Origin: Agromyces sp. Marseille-P2726
GTDB taxonomy: Bacteria > Actinomycetota > Actinomycetes > Actinomycetales > Microbacteriaceae
Length of the DNA stretch: 64,000 nt
NCBI RefSeq assembly: GCF_902809835.1
Contig: NZ_CADDWM010000012.1
Location: 250,673-314,672, forward strand
Direction of reading: 5' to 3'
Shown here: piece after piece, positions 50,263-60,844 of the stretch
Position numbering within the stretch: the stretch's first letter is position 1
How the letters are laid out: the number at the start of each line of letters is the position of its first letter
Notes under the pieces: generated by a model
Told to the model about the DNA's origin: nothing
Database searches by the model: none
The model's input: only the letters and a program-made list of their open reading frames with translations
Position numbers and translations under genes: made by a program

Positions 50263-50276
50263 TGTAATCGCTTGCA
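50263..50276. promoter_or_regulatory. LacI-family operator, site 2
   Basis: TGTAATCGCTTGCA also fits TGNAANCGNTTNCA fully. It is 97 bp from site 1, upstream of the malE leader, so DNA looping between the two sites is possible. Confidence 0.75.
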
Positions 50277-50406
50277 ATCGGCGAGCACTCCACACGGAAG
50301 AACGGCCTTTCGACTGGTGCGCGGTCCCGCGGCTCGGGACGGGGAAGACAGCTCCCTCACCGGCGAAGGCGCCGACCTCCACGCACACACTGAGAAGGGC
50401 ACACCA

Positions 50407-51636
50407 ATGAGGGTGAACAGGAAGAGCCTCCTCGCCGCCGGAGCCGTCGCAGTCATCGCGACGCTCGGGCTCGCGAGCTGCTCCGCCGGCGACAGCGGCT
50501 CGGACGGGGAAGCCTCGTCGAGCGGCACGCTGACGGTCTGGGTCGACGCCGAGCGCGTCGACGCGCTGAAGGGCGCGGCCGAGGCGTACACCGAGAAGAC
50601 CGGTGTGAAGGTCGAGCTCGTCGGCAAGGACAACGCCGACATCAAGGACGACTTCATCCAGCAGGTGCCGACCGGCAAGGGCCCCGACATCACGATGGGT
50701 GCGCACGACTGGCTCGGCGAGCTCTCGACGAACGGCGTCGTGGCGCCGCTCGAGCTCGGCGACTCGGCTGCCGACTACCTGCCCGTGGCGATCGACGCAT
50801 CGACCTACGAGGGCACGGTCTACATGCTCCCCTACGCGGTCGAGAACATCGCCGTGCTGCGCAACGCCGACCTCGTGCCCGAGGCGGCCACGAGCTTCGA
50901 CGACATGATCGCCAAGGGCCAGGCGGCGGGCCTCACCCAGCCGTTCGTCGTCGAGCAGGGCGCCGAGGGAAACCCGTACCACCTGTACCCGTTCCAGACC
51001 GCGTTCGGTGCCCCCGTGTTCGGCACGAACGACGAGGGCTACGACCCCACCGACCTCCAGCTCGGCAACGCCGGTGGCGAGCAGTTCGCGCAGTGGCTCT
51101 CGACGCAGGGCAAGAACGGCACGGGCGTGTTCAACACCGACATCGACGGTGACATCGCGAAGCAGTCCTTCCTCGACGGCACCGCCGCGTTCTGGCTGAC
51201 CGGTCCGTGGAACGTGGGCGCGGCGATCGACGGCGGCATCAACGTCGCGATCGACACGGTGCCGAGCCCGACGGCCGACGCTGCCTCGCCGTTCGCCGGC
51301 GTCAAGGGCTTCTTCGTCTCGTCGGAGTCGGAGAACAAGGTCGCCGCGAACGACTTCCTCGTGAACTACCTCGGCACCGAGGACGTGCAGCTCGAGCTCT
51401 TCGAGGCCGGAAACGTGCTTCCCGCGCTCTCGGCCGCTGCTGAGACGGCATCGGAGGACCCGATCATCGAGGGCTTCGCCGCCGTCGGTGCCGAGGCCGT
51501 GCCGATGCCGGCCATCCCCGCCATGGGTTCCGTGTGGCAGTACTGGGGCATCGCCCAGGCCGACATCATCAACGGCGCCGACCCCATCGCGACGTGGCAG
51601 AAGCTGACCGCTGACGTCCAGGCGGCCATCGGCTAG
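50407..51636 (+). CDS. malE: Maltose/maltodextrin-type solute-binding lipoprotein
   Basis: A 409-residue ABC substrate-binding protein. The lipoprotein signal is MRVNRKSLLAAGAVAVIATL ending in LASC (lipidated Cys25). The mature part starts GTLTVWVDAERVDALKGAAEAYTEKTGVKVELV, closely MalE-like, with GKGPDITMGAHDWLG and AFWLTGPWNVGA. It captures maltose or a maltodextrin outside the membrane for the MalF/MalG channel. The long leader (about 130 nt after operator 2) may have regulatory potential. The ABC ATPase is not encoded here, as is usual in Actinobacteria with a shared MsmK/MsiK. Confidence 0.92.
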   Translation: MRVNRKSLLAAGAVAVIATLGLASCSAGDSGSDGEASSSGTLTVWVDAERVDALKGAAEAYTEKTGVKVELVGKDNADIKDDFIQQVPTGKGPDITMGAHDWLGELSTNGVVAPLELGDSAADYLPVAIDASTYEGTVYMLPYAVENIAVLRNADLVPEAATSFDDMIAKGQAAGLTQPFVVEQGAEGNPYHLYPFQTAFGAPVFGTNDEGYDPTDLQLGNAGGEQFAQWLSTQGKNGTGVFNTDIDGDIAKQSFLDGTAAFWLTGPWNVGAAIDGGINVAIDTVPSPTADAASPFAGVKGFFVSSESENKVAANDFLVNYLGTEDVQLELFEAGNVLPALSAAAETASEDPIIEGFAAVGAEAVPMPAIPAMGSVWQYWGIAQADIINGADPIATWQKLTADVQAAIG

Positions 51637-51645
51637 CAGCACCCG

Positions 51646-51880
51646 GGTGGTCGAGTAGCGCCCGCCGCAGGCGGACGCGTATCGAGACCCGACGTCGGTC
51701 TCGATACGCGTCGCGCTTCGCGCGGCGCTACTCGACCACCGGGGGTCGGGCTTCGCGCGGCGCTACTCGACCACCGGGGGTCGGGCTTCGCGCGGCGCTA
51801 CTCGACCACCGGGGGTCGGGCTTCGCGCGGCGCTACTCGACCACCGGGGGTCGGGCTTCGCGCGGCGCTACTCGACCACC
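51646..51880. repeat. Full palindromic element plus 35-bp tandem right halves (malE/malF gap)
   Basis: A full element (GGTGGTCGAGTAGCGCCCGC...CGAGACC / GGTCTCGATACGCGTCGC...) is followed by right halves with GCTACTCGACCACCGGGGG at 51727, 51762, 51797, 51832 and 51867, an exact 35-bp period. It lies within the transport operon and could lower malF expression or stabilise malE mRNA. Confidence 0.93.
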
Positions 51881-51906
51881 GATCCCGGCGAGGAGGCCAG
51901 GCAACG

Positions 51907-53543
<1,637 letters not shown>

Positions 53544-53544
<1 letters not shown>

Positions 53545-54530
53545 TGGCCGCCGACAAGCCCGTCCCCGGGACGCAGACCGGTCTCGTCGCAGGCGAGATC
53601 GAAGAGATGACGGATGCCGCGACGCGAGGTCGTTCGTCGACGGGCGGGCCTGCGCCCGTCATCCCGAAGCGGCCGTTCAAGTTCGATCGCTGGTTCCGCG
53701 AGACCGGATGGCGCCACATCGTGGGCGTCGTCATGGTCGTGTTCGCGCTGTTCCCCATCGTGTTCGTCGTGTCGTCGTCGCTGAACCCCCAGGGCACGCT
53801 CACCGGCTCGAATGCCCTGTTCTCGCGGATCGGGCTCGACAGCTACGTGCGGATCCTGACCGACCCGCAGGTGCCGTTCTCCCAGTGGTTCCTGAACACG
53901 ATCGTCATCGCGAGCATCACCGCCGTCGGCACCGTGTTCCTCGGTGCCCTCGCCGCGTACTCGTTCTCTCGCATGCGCTTCACCGGCCGGCGGTTCGGGC
54001 TCATCACGATCGTCGTGGTACAGATGTTCCCGCAGATGCTCGCGGTGGTCGCGATCTTCCTGCTCATGAGCACCGTGGCCGACTGGTTCCCCGCGATCGG
54101 CCTGAACACGCAGATCGGGCTCATCATCGTGTACCTCGGCGGGGCGCTCGGCGTGAACACGTTCCTCATGTACGGGTTCTTCAACACGATTCCCGCTTCC
54201 ATCGATGAGGCAGCGAAGATCGACGGCGCCGGGCACGCGCGCATCTTCTTCACGATCATCCTGCGGCTCGCGGCGCCCATCCTCGCGGTCGTGGCCCTGA
54301 TCTCGTTCATCTTCACCGTCAACGAGTTCGTGGTGGCATCCGTCATGCTCATCGACACCGAGAAGCAGACCGTCGCAGTGGGCCTCACGAAGCTCGTGTC
54401 GAACCCGCGCTACGCCGATTGGAGCGCGTTCTCGGCGGGAGCGGTGATGACCGCGCTGCCGGTGGTGGCGCTGTTCCTCTGGCTGCAGAAGTACATCGTG
54501 GGCGGGCTGACGGCCGGCGCCGTCAAGTAG
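53544..54530 (+). CDS. malG: Maltose-type ABC transporter permease MalG
   Basis: A 328-residue permease with a polar N-terminal extension of about 50 residues, then six membrane segments. The EAA motif is DEAAKIDGAGHARIFFTIILRLA (near residue 220), and the C-terminus ends LQKYIVGGLTAGAVK, as in MalG. It partners MalF. The 3' end overlaps the convergent GGDEF-like gene by 8 bp. Confidence 0.93.
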
Positions 54531-55638
54531 TCGCGCTGGCTCGTTGCCAACGATGGCCTCCCGCAGAGCGGGCAGCCTCCATGGCTCGATGCGCCGCGTC
54601 GATCAAGTCGTCGAGGTCGTACCCCGACGACCGCACGTCCGCCCATCCTGCGCTCGCGGCGAGCTCCACCGACAGTGCATGCTCCACCGAGATGGTGGTC
54701 ACCCGATCGAGCAGTTCGCGAACGCACTCCCGCACGGTCGCTCCGGGTCGCGAGACGAGGACGAGGAATCCGGAGGGGCCGTCGGCGCCGACGTCCGCGT
54801 CCGCGGGGAAGCACGCCCGCACGTCGTCGGCGAACCGCTCCACGACACGCCGGAACGCGTCCTCCCCGCCTGCGACGCGCAGGGCGTCGGTGTCGTCGAG
54901 GGAGACCGCCAGCAGCGACCACGACTGCTCTCCGGCGGCGGCCGCGCGCGCGAGGCGGTCGGTGGCCGTTCGCGAGAAGAGGTCGCCGTCGCTCGCCTCC
55001 ACCGATCCCGACGGGTTTCGCGCCAGCGGGAGCAGCGTCACGACCGCGCACACGAGGTACGCGACCGCGCCGATCGACGTGAGGTCGGGGATGACGTGCT
55101 CGACCGGCCCGAGCGTCGCCTCGACGATCACCACCGACATCCCTGCGACGGCGAGGATCGGGAGCAGGCCCGAGACGATGGTGAGGGGGATCAGTTGACC
55201 GCCGCCACGCTCGGGACGCAGCCACAACTCGTACACCGTCAGCGCAGCCCAGACTGCCCCGAGCAGATACGCGCTCGCGTACACCAATGGGGCCGCCGGA
55301 CTTGCGACCGACGCGCCGAGCGCGATCGCCGAACCGACGGCGATCGCCGGCCCGACCCACGCGTATGCGCGTGCGCCACGCGAGGCTCGCAGGCCAGACC
55401 ACGCGAAGGCGGGTGAGCCCAGCCCCAATCCCGCCGCCATTCCTGCGAGCCGGGGCATCTCCGTCGATTGTGCGATGAGCAGGCCGAAGGTCGAGAGCAT
55501 GACGACGATGAACATGATCGACCACAGGAGACTGGCGGTCGACGGTCGGAAGAGGAAGCCCAGGCCGATCATCATCATCGACGCGAGCGTGGCGAGCACC
55601 GCCAGCATCAGGAGTCCATCGACCGGTGCGGGTGTCAC
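54523..55638 (-). CDS. Membrane protein with degenerate GGDEF domain
   Basis: A 371-residue protein: about six or seven membrane segments in residues 1-205, then a C-terminal domain (SWSLLAVSLDDTDALRVAGG ... GWADVRSSGYDLDDLIDAAHRAMEAAR) with the fold pattern of GGDEF. The catalytic loop reads GADGPSGFLVLV instead of GGDEF, so diguanylate cyclase activity is unlikely. It could be a sensor or c-di-GMP-independent signalling protein. The GTG start overlaps the histidine kinase stop by 4 bp, so it is the third gene of a coupled operon. Confidence 0.75.
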   Translation of the reverse strand: MTPAPVDGLLMLAVLATLASMMMIGLGFLFRPSTASLLWSIMFIVVMLSTFGLLIAQSTEMPRLAGMAAGLGLGSPAFAWSGLRASRGARAYAWVGPAIAVGSAIALGASVASPAAPLVYASAYLLGAVWAALTVYELWLRPERGGGQLIPLTIVSGLLPILAVAGMSVVIVEATLGPVEHVIPDLTSIGAVAYLVCAVVTLLPLARNPSGSVEASDGDLFSRTATDRLARAAAAGEQSWSLLAVSLDDTDALRVAGGEDAFRRVVERFADDVRACFPADADVGADGPSGFLVLVSRPGATVRECVRELLDRVTTISVEHALSVELAASAGWADVRSSGYDLDDLIDAAHRAMEAARSAGGHRWQRASATT

Positions 55639-57302
55639 GTCGCCTCCATCGGGATCCGGACGGTCACGTCGGTGCCTGCGCCGGGTTCGCTGGAGATCTC
55701 GATCCGGCCCCCATGGGCGTCCACGATATGCCGGACGATCCCGAGTCCGAGTCCGGTGCCCGGGATGGCGCTGTCGACGGCGGTCGACGAACGGAAGTAG
55801 GGCTCGAACACCCGGTCGAGGTCACCTGCCGGGATGCCGATCCCGGTGTCGCGCACGGACAGCACGATGTCCTCCCCGTCGATGCGCCCGCTGACATGGA
55901 CCGCTCCGCCTGAGGGTGTGTACTTGATCGCGTTGCCGATCAGGTTGTCGACGAGCTGCCGCAGACGGAAGGCGTCGGCCCAGAGGGGCAACGAGCCCTC
56001 ACCGTCGTAGTGGACGCGCACGCCATGTTCGGCCGCGGTCACGGCGAAGGATTCCAGCGAGGCGTCCAGGATCTCCCTGAGGTCCGTGAGGGAGCGGGCG
56101 TCCCGGTCGGCGAGCGTGATCTCGTCGGAACGAGTCGACAGCATGGCATCGACGAGTCGCATCATCCGTTCACTCGCCTCTTCGATGACGCGCAAGCGAC
56201 GGCGAGTCGGTCCGTCGAACGTCCCCTCGTCGAGCAGCCGGTCGGTGTGACCCAGGATCGCGGTGAGCGGGTTGCGAAGTTCATGCGAGACCACGGCCGC
56301 CAGGGCGTCTCGTCTCTTGCCCGCGGCGATCACCTCGGTCACGTCTTCCGCGATGAGCATCGTGCTCGGCTGATCACCGGTGACCGGGGGCTGACGCCGC
56401 GTCGCGACCGACAGTGCGTGCCAGCGACCGTCCGCATCGAAGAGCCACACGGACTCGTTCTCGAACTCCTCGCCGCGGGCCGCCCGAGAGTATGTGCCCT
56501 GCGCCGCGCGAAGGGCCGAGCCGCGCAGCGAGTCGTACTCGATGGAGCGCGGAGGACGGCTCGGTTCCGACTCGTCGATCGCGTACAGCGAGCGGTAGGC
56601 CGCATTCGACGACAGCAGCTCCCCGGTGTCGCTCACCTGGGCGATCCCGATGTTCACCGCATCGAGCATGTCCCTCACGCGCCGTTGCTCGGCCGAGACC
56701 GTGTCGAGCGTGTGACGGATCCGGCGGGATTGCCGCCGCAGCAGCGTGCGGTAGGCGCGCCCCTGCCGAGCCGTCGCGTGCACGGCGATGCCGACGAAGG
56801 TGAGCGCCAGTACCGCGATCAGCACGCGCAGGGCGCTCGCAGCGGAGGTCTCGTTCACGAGCACCTCGATCAGGGTGATGAGGCCCACGACGCCCACTCC
56901 GGCAACCAGGCGGGCGAGGGAGAACTGCGATGCGAGCCAGGTGATCGGGAAGACCCAGAGATGGGAGAGCCGCAGTTCGGTGCTGAAGGTCAGCAACCCG
57001 ACCCACACGATGTCGAGGTAGGGCAGCGACGTCGCCGCCGCTTCGGGAAGCCGTCCCCAAGGTACGACGAGCGCGACTATGGTCGTGGCGAAGACGCCGA
57101 GCACGCCGATGACCAGCGGCGGGATGCCGAGCACGGCCGGATCGAGGGAATATCCCGCCACGACGATGATCGCCACGACGGCGGCGAACAGGAGCTGCCA
57201 GATCCAGATCGTGCGGACACGTGCGTCGGTGTCTGGTGGGTCGAATCCGGAGTCCTGGGCGCGGACCGCCTCCATCACGGCCCGCCCGGTCTTCGACATC
57301 AT
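55635..57302 (-). CDS. Membrane sensor histidine kinase with PAS domain
   Basis: A 555-residue kinase. Six or so membrane segments (residues about 35-180) precede a PAS-like domain (MLDAVNIGIAQVSDTGELLSSNAAYRSLY, about 215-320). HisKA follows with the phospho-acceptor in VVSHELRNPLTAILG. HATPase_c motifs are DNLIGNAIKYTPSGG (N), SVRDTGIGIPAGDL (G1) and GTGLGLGIV (G2). ATGA overlap with the response regulator indicates translational coupling. The signal sensed is unknown. Confidence 0.93.
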   Translation of the reverse strand: MMSKTGRAVMEAVRAQDSGFDPPDTDARVRTIWIWQLLFAAVVAIIVVAGYSLDPAVLGIPPLVIGVLGVFATTIVALVVPWGRLPEAAATSLPYLDIVWVGLLTFSTELRLSHLWVFPITWLASQFSLARLVAGVGVVGLITLIEVLVNETSAASALRVLIAVLALTFVGIAVHATARQGRAYRTLLRRQSRRIRHTLDTVSAEQRRVRDMLDAVNIGIAQVSDTGELLSSNAAYRSLYAIDESEPSRPPRSIEYDSLRGSALRAAQGTYSRAARGEEFENESVWLFDADGRWHALSVATRRQPPVTGDQPSTMLIAEDVTEVIAAGKRRDALAAVVSHELRNPLTAILGHTDRLLDEGTFDGPTRRRLRVIEEASERMMRLVDAMLSTRSDEITLADRDARSLTDLREILDASLESFAVTAAEHGVRVHYDGEGSLPLWADAFRLRQLVDNLIGNAIKYTPSGGAVHVSGRIDGEDIVLSVRDTGIGIPAGDLDRVFEPYFRSSTAVDSAIPGTGLGLGIVRHIVDAHGGRIEISSEPGAGTDVTVRIPMEAT

Positions 57303-58063
57303 GCCTCAGCGCTCTCGGTCAGCCGATAGCCGACTCCGCGCACCGTCTCGATGTACCGCGGGGCCGTCGGATCCTCGTCGAGTTTGCGACGGAGCTTCGC
57401 GATATGGGTCTCGATCGTACGCATCTCGATGTCGGACACGTTGGTGTCGCCGCTCCCGCGCCGGCTGCGGACGACGAGCGCGAGCTCCTCCTTCGTGCGC
57501 ACCCGGCGGCCGGTCTCCATGAGCGCGACGAGGAGATCGAATTCGGTTCGCGTGAGGCCGGCATCGACACCGCCGCGAGCCGCAATGCGCGTCGACTGGT
57601 CGACGACGAGGTCATGGTGCACCAGGACGGGTACCTCATCGGCCTCGCGACCCGGTGGCGCCGCTGCGGGTTCCGTCGACGCCGACGCCTCCGTCTTCAC
57701 GCGTCGAAGCACCGCCTCGATGCGGGCGCGGAACTCCCGCACGCGGAAGGGCTTCGCGACGAAGTCGTCGGCCCCCGCCGACAACGCCAGCACGGCGTCG
57801 GCCTCTTCGGTGAGGGCCGAGACCACGATGATGTGCGTGGCGCTCCGGTCGCGGACGCGTCGGGTCGTCTCGAGCCCGTCGATTCCCGGCATGTTGATGT
57901 CGACGGTCGTGATCAGCGGATCGTGGGCGAGCCCCGCTTCGATTCCCGCCGCACCGCTGGCCGCCCCGTACGCTCGGAACCCGGCCGACTCGAAGATGTC
58001 GACCAGGAGCTCGCGCACCACCTCGTCGTCCTCGATGACCACGGCGGTCGCACCGTCACCCAT
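57299..58063 (-). CDS. OmpR-family response regulator
   Basis: A 254-residue two-domain regulator. The receiver has EDDE near residue 11, the phospho-acceptor Asp in TTVDINMPGIDG near residue 55, and the lysine in FVAKPFRVRE. A linker of about 30 residues (ASASTEPAAAPPG) leads to the winged-helix effector (LTRTEFDLLVALMETG...VSDIEMRTIETHIAKLRRKL...IETVRGVGYRL). First gene of a coupled response regulator/kinase/GGDEF-like operon. ATG 58063 has GGGGGA 5 nt upstream. Confidence 0.93.
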   Translation of the reverse strand: MGDGATAVVIEDDEVVRELLVDIFESAGFRAYGAASGAAGIEAGLAHDPLITTVDINMPGIDGLETTRRVRDRSATHIIVVSALTEEADAVLALSAGADDFVAKPFRVREFRARIEAVLRRVKTEASASTEPAAAPPGREADEVPVLVHHDLVVDQSTRIAARGGVDAGLTRTEFDLLVALMETGRRVRTKEELALVVRSRRGSGDTNVSDIEMRTIETHIAKLRRKLDEDPTAPRYIETVRGVGYRLTESAEA

Positions 58064-58213
58064 CGGTTCCCCCGTCCTCGATCCTGCCCGCATTGTTCCA
58101 CATCGGGGATGGCTCGGATCCGAAACCTATGGTGGCGCTGCCCGCGCCGGACGCAGGGGAAGGGACGGCGACGACCCCAACCGATGATCCTTCGCGGCCG
58201 AGCTTGTGACGCG

Positions 58214-60244
58214 TCAGAGCGGGAAGTCCTCGGCGTCGGTGCCGATCCAGTGCGGCGGGAGGCTCACCGCGGGCTGCTCGCGACGATCGCGACGGTCGGC
58301 AGCGGTCGTCGGGTCGTAGGTGAGGGTGGCCCCGCTCGCACGGACCTCACCACCCTCGAAGGGGTCGTCGACCACGAACGACATCGTGACGGTCGCCGCC
58401 TTTCCCGGCTCGGGGCCGGGCAGCGTGCAGACGCGGCCGGCGAACGTGGCGCAGCCCGCGGGCGAGCCGTCGGGAACGAGCCCCGCGGGCCAGTCGAGGT
58501 CGAGGCCGAGCGTGAAGGTGCCGTCGCGGTACTCCTCGATCTCGGACGCCGGCGCGGTTGCGGTGACGTCGATGGTCGCGGTCACCGACTCGCCCTGGCC
58601 AGGGTCTTCATCCGAATCCAACCGGACGTCGACATCGAACATGCGCTCGCTGACCACCAGGCCCTCGGCGCCCCGGATCAGCTGACCCACCTCGTTCGAC
58701 GCGACATCGGTGAGCGAAGTTCCCGTGACGCGGAGCGGGCCGATGCCCCGAGCGTCGTCGGGATCGAACCACAGGCCGACCTCCCACGTGGTGTTCCCGG
58801 GGTCGTTCGCGTCGTCACTGAAGAAGACGGAGCACGTCGAGTCCTCGAAGGAGTTGCAACCCTGGGTCTCGAGGATCCCGTCGACGAACGCGGGCGGGCT
58901 CACCTGGAAGGCCATGGTGGTCGCTTGATCCGACCCGTCGCCCCGCATCGTGTGATGGATGATCACCCGGGCGTCCGGCTCTCCCTCGGATGGTTCGGCG
59001 TCGACCACCTCCATCCAGAAGAGGTAGGGCTCGAGCGCGATCTCTGCCGTGGCGGGCGCGCCGAAGTCGGCTTCGGGGCCCGTCTCGAGCGTCGTCGCCT
59101 CCTCCTCGTCGAGCGTGACCAGCCGCGTCGCGCCGGCCGTCACCGCGCCTGCGAAGCCGGTCGGCGGAGTCGCGAAGGTGAGCTCGGCCTCATTGCGGGC
59201 ACTCGACAGCTCGATCAGGCATTCGTCACCCGACCGGGGCCGGCCCTCGAGTTCGCGGTCGGTCTCCGGGGCGACCCACGCCTCGCACTCGTCGTCGGTG
59301 AGGAGCAGCCCGTCGGGCCACTCGACTTCCATGGCGAGCAGGGAGTCGTCGGGTGCGTCATCGACCTCGGGCTCCAGCATGAAGGCCACGGGATCGCCCG
59401 CCTTCACGTTGTCGTCCGCAGTGGTGGCGACGACCATCTGCACGTCGGGCTCGGGCAGCGGCGGCTCGCTCGGAGTCGCGGAATCCGTTACCGCGACCGG
59501 CGTCCCCCGCACGCCGCCCAGCACGACTGCGGCGATCCAGACCAGCAGGGCCGCTGCGGCGACCGCTCCGACCGCGATCGCCGCCTTGAGCACCCAGCCG
59601 GCGAAGATGGGGAGCTGCGTGAAGGTTCCGTCGAGTGAGATCGACTGCCCGCCCTCCGGGGTGACGGTCACCACGAACGGATGCTGCACCGGCTCGCCGC
59701 GCCACAGCATCGACCTGGCGCGAACCGTGAGCTCCACGCTCTCGGTGGTGTTGGCCGGCAGCGCCACCCGCGACTGGTCGATGGACACCGCCAGCTCGCC
59801 CGCCGAGACGGAGACCTCGGCATACGAGTGCGCATTGCCGGCGTTGGCGATCGCGATCTCGGCATCACCGCCGCGCCGACCCTCGAGCGCCGGCTGCGAG
59901 AGCACCGCTGCGACGTCGCTGAAGGACTGGATGGTGGCGATCGACTCGACGACGAGGAACTCGTCGGGGTGTTCGGCGGGCACGATGTGGAACCGCACGA
60001 TCAGGTCACCCACCGACCACCGCCCGGTGTGCTCGAGGGTGATCGTCGCCGTGGCGGTGCCGGTCTGACCCGGGTGCACGAGCAGCGTGTCGGGCTCGAT
60101 GACGACGTGCTCGGCCGCCTCGTCGACCACCGTCAGGTGGTACGCCTCGACGTCGTCCCCATCGTTCCGGATCGTCAGCGTGAGCACCTCCGCCTGTCCG
60201 GGCGTGAGCGCGAGCGAGGTGGGCTCGATGTCGACCGTAGCCAT
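58214..60244 (-). CDS. Bitopic membrane protein with Ig-like domains, eCIS-associated
   Basis: A 676-residue protein. Residues 1-210 contain two beta-sandwich-like units (SLALTPGQAEVLTLTIRNDG, then AEIAIANAGNAHSYAEVSVS), with no signal peptide. One membrane segment lies at about 215-243. The remaining about 430 residues look extracytoplasmic, with DUF11-like repeated beta units and paired cysteines. Beside a PAAR-like tip gene and other eCIS genes, it is a candidate membrane anchor for the injection particle, comparable in architecture to membrane proteins of Streptomyces eCIS loci; homology was not tested. ATG 60244 has TAGCGT 6 nt upstream. Confidence 0.65.
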   Translation of the reverse strand: MATVDIEPTSLALTPGQAEVLTLTIRNDGDDVEAYHLTVVDEAAEHVVIEPDTLLVHPGQTGTATATITLEHTGRWSVGDLIVRFHIVPAEHPDEFLVVESIATIQSFSDVAAVLSQPALEGRRGGDAEIAIANAGNAHSYAEVSVSAGELAVSIDQSRVALPANTTESVELTVRARSMLWRGEPVQHPFVVTVTPEGGQSISLDGTFTQLPIFAGWVLKAAIAVGAVAAAALLVWIAAVVLGGVRGTPVAVTDSATPSEPPLPEPDVQMVVATTADDNVKAGDPVAFMLEPEVDDAPDDSLLAMEVEWPDGLLLTDDECEAWVAPETDRELEGRPRSGDECLIELSSARNEAELTFATPPTGFAGAVTAGATRLVTLDEEEATTLETGPEADFGAPATAEIALEPYLFWMEVVDAEPSEGEPDARVIIHHTMRGDGSDQATTMAFQVSPPAFVDGILETQGCNSFEDSTCSVFFSDDANDPGNTTWEVGLWFDPDDARGIGPLRVTGTSLTDVASNEVGQLIRGAEGLVVSERMFDVDVRLDSDEDPGQGESVTATIDVTATAPASEIEEYRDGTFTLGLDLDWPAGLVPDGSPAGCATFAGRVCTLPGPEPGKAATVTMSFVVDDPFEGGEVRASGATLTYDPTTAADRRDRREQPAVSLPPHWIGTDAEDFPL

Positions 60245-60256
60245 GCTCCGACGCTA
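60245..60256 (-). promoter_or_regulatory. -10 box for the Ig-like membrane protein gene
   Basis: Minus-strand TAGCGT (60256-60251), CGGAGC, ATG 60244. Confidence 0.5.
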
Positions 60257-60353
60257 CGGAGCGGCGCGCGTCGAGGGTCGTCCCTCCGACCCACCGCGGG
60301 GGCAGACCTCCTGCCCTTTGGGCCACCGCACGTCGATGTCGGAACGGGCGGGC

Positions 60354-60671
60354 CTACCCGCCGATGACCACGTTCAGCGCTCCTGGGCCGGGCGCGATCG
60401 GTGCTCCGTGCATCGTGAGGTCGCCCAGGCGCGCGGCGGGGAAGTTGCCGACGAGAACCGTGAGGCTGCCCTGCGCGATGCCGTTCGGAGCCGGTGACAC
60501 GCAGGCGATGCCCCCGGGGGTCATGTTCGCCACGGCAGCGGGCATCCCCCCGATCAGTACGGTGGGGACCCCGGCCGCCGGCGTGATCGGCCCGCCGACG
60601 TGGGGTTTCAGCCCGTCGACGAGCGCGCAGAGGGCGACATCGCCGACGCGAAGGGCCGGACCGGTTGGCAT
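60354..60671 (-). CDS. PAAR-like spike-tip protein
   Basis: A 105-residue protein made of the PAAR-like pattern: PALRVGDVALCALVDGLKPH, then repeated short beta segments with VPTVLIGGMPAAVANM, TVLVGNFPAARLGDLTMHG and the end GALNVVIGG. Three-sided PAAR cones cap the VgrG-like spike of contractile injection systems. ATG 60671 is placed by TAGCGT-GAGGGC. It is divergent from the LuxR gene and in the same direction as the membrane protein. Confidence 0.85.
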   Translation of the reverse strand: MPTGPALRVGDVALCALVDGLKPHVGGPITPAAGVPTVLIGGMPAAVANMTPGGIACVSPAPNGIAQGSLTVLVGNFPAARLGDLTMHGAPIAPGPGALNVVIGG

Positions 60672-60683
60672 GCCCTCACGCTA
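60672..60683 (-). promoter_or_regulatory. -10 box for the PAAR-like gene
   Basis: Minus-strand TAGCGT (60683-60678), GAGGGC, ATG 60671, the same string as before the inositol monophosphatase gene. Confidence 0.5.
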
Positions 60684-60844
60684 CGCGCGCGCGGCGCGGC
60701 ATCCCGAGCACTCGAGGACGGACGGTCGCGCAGCGAGCCTGCCCGTTGAGAGCGCGTTGAGTGCGCGAAGAGCGTACCCGGGCAGACTACCCACGTTCCC
60801 CTTCGGCGGAGCCCGAGGCTCCACGTGGTCACCGGGAGGATCCC

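Noticed and set aside
57221-59638. An 805-codon plus-strand frame opposite the response regulator and Ig-like membrane protein
   Set aside because: No domain; the opposite strand has complete, recognisable proteins.
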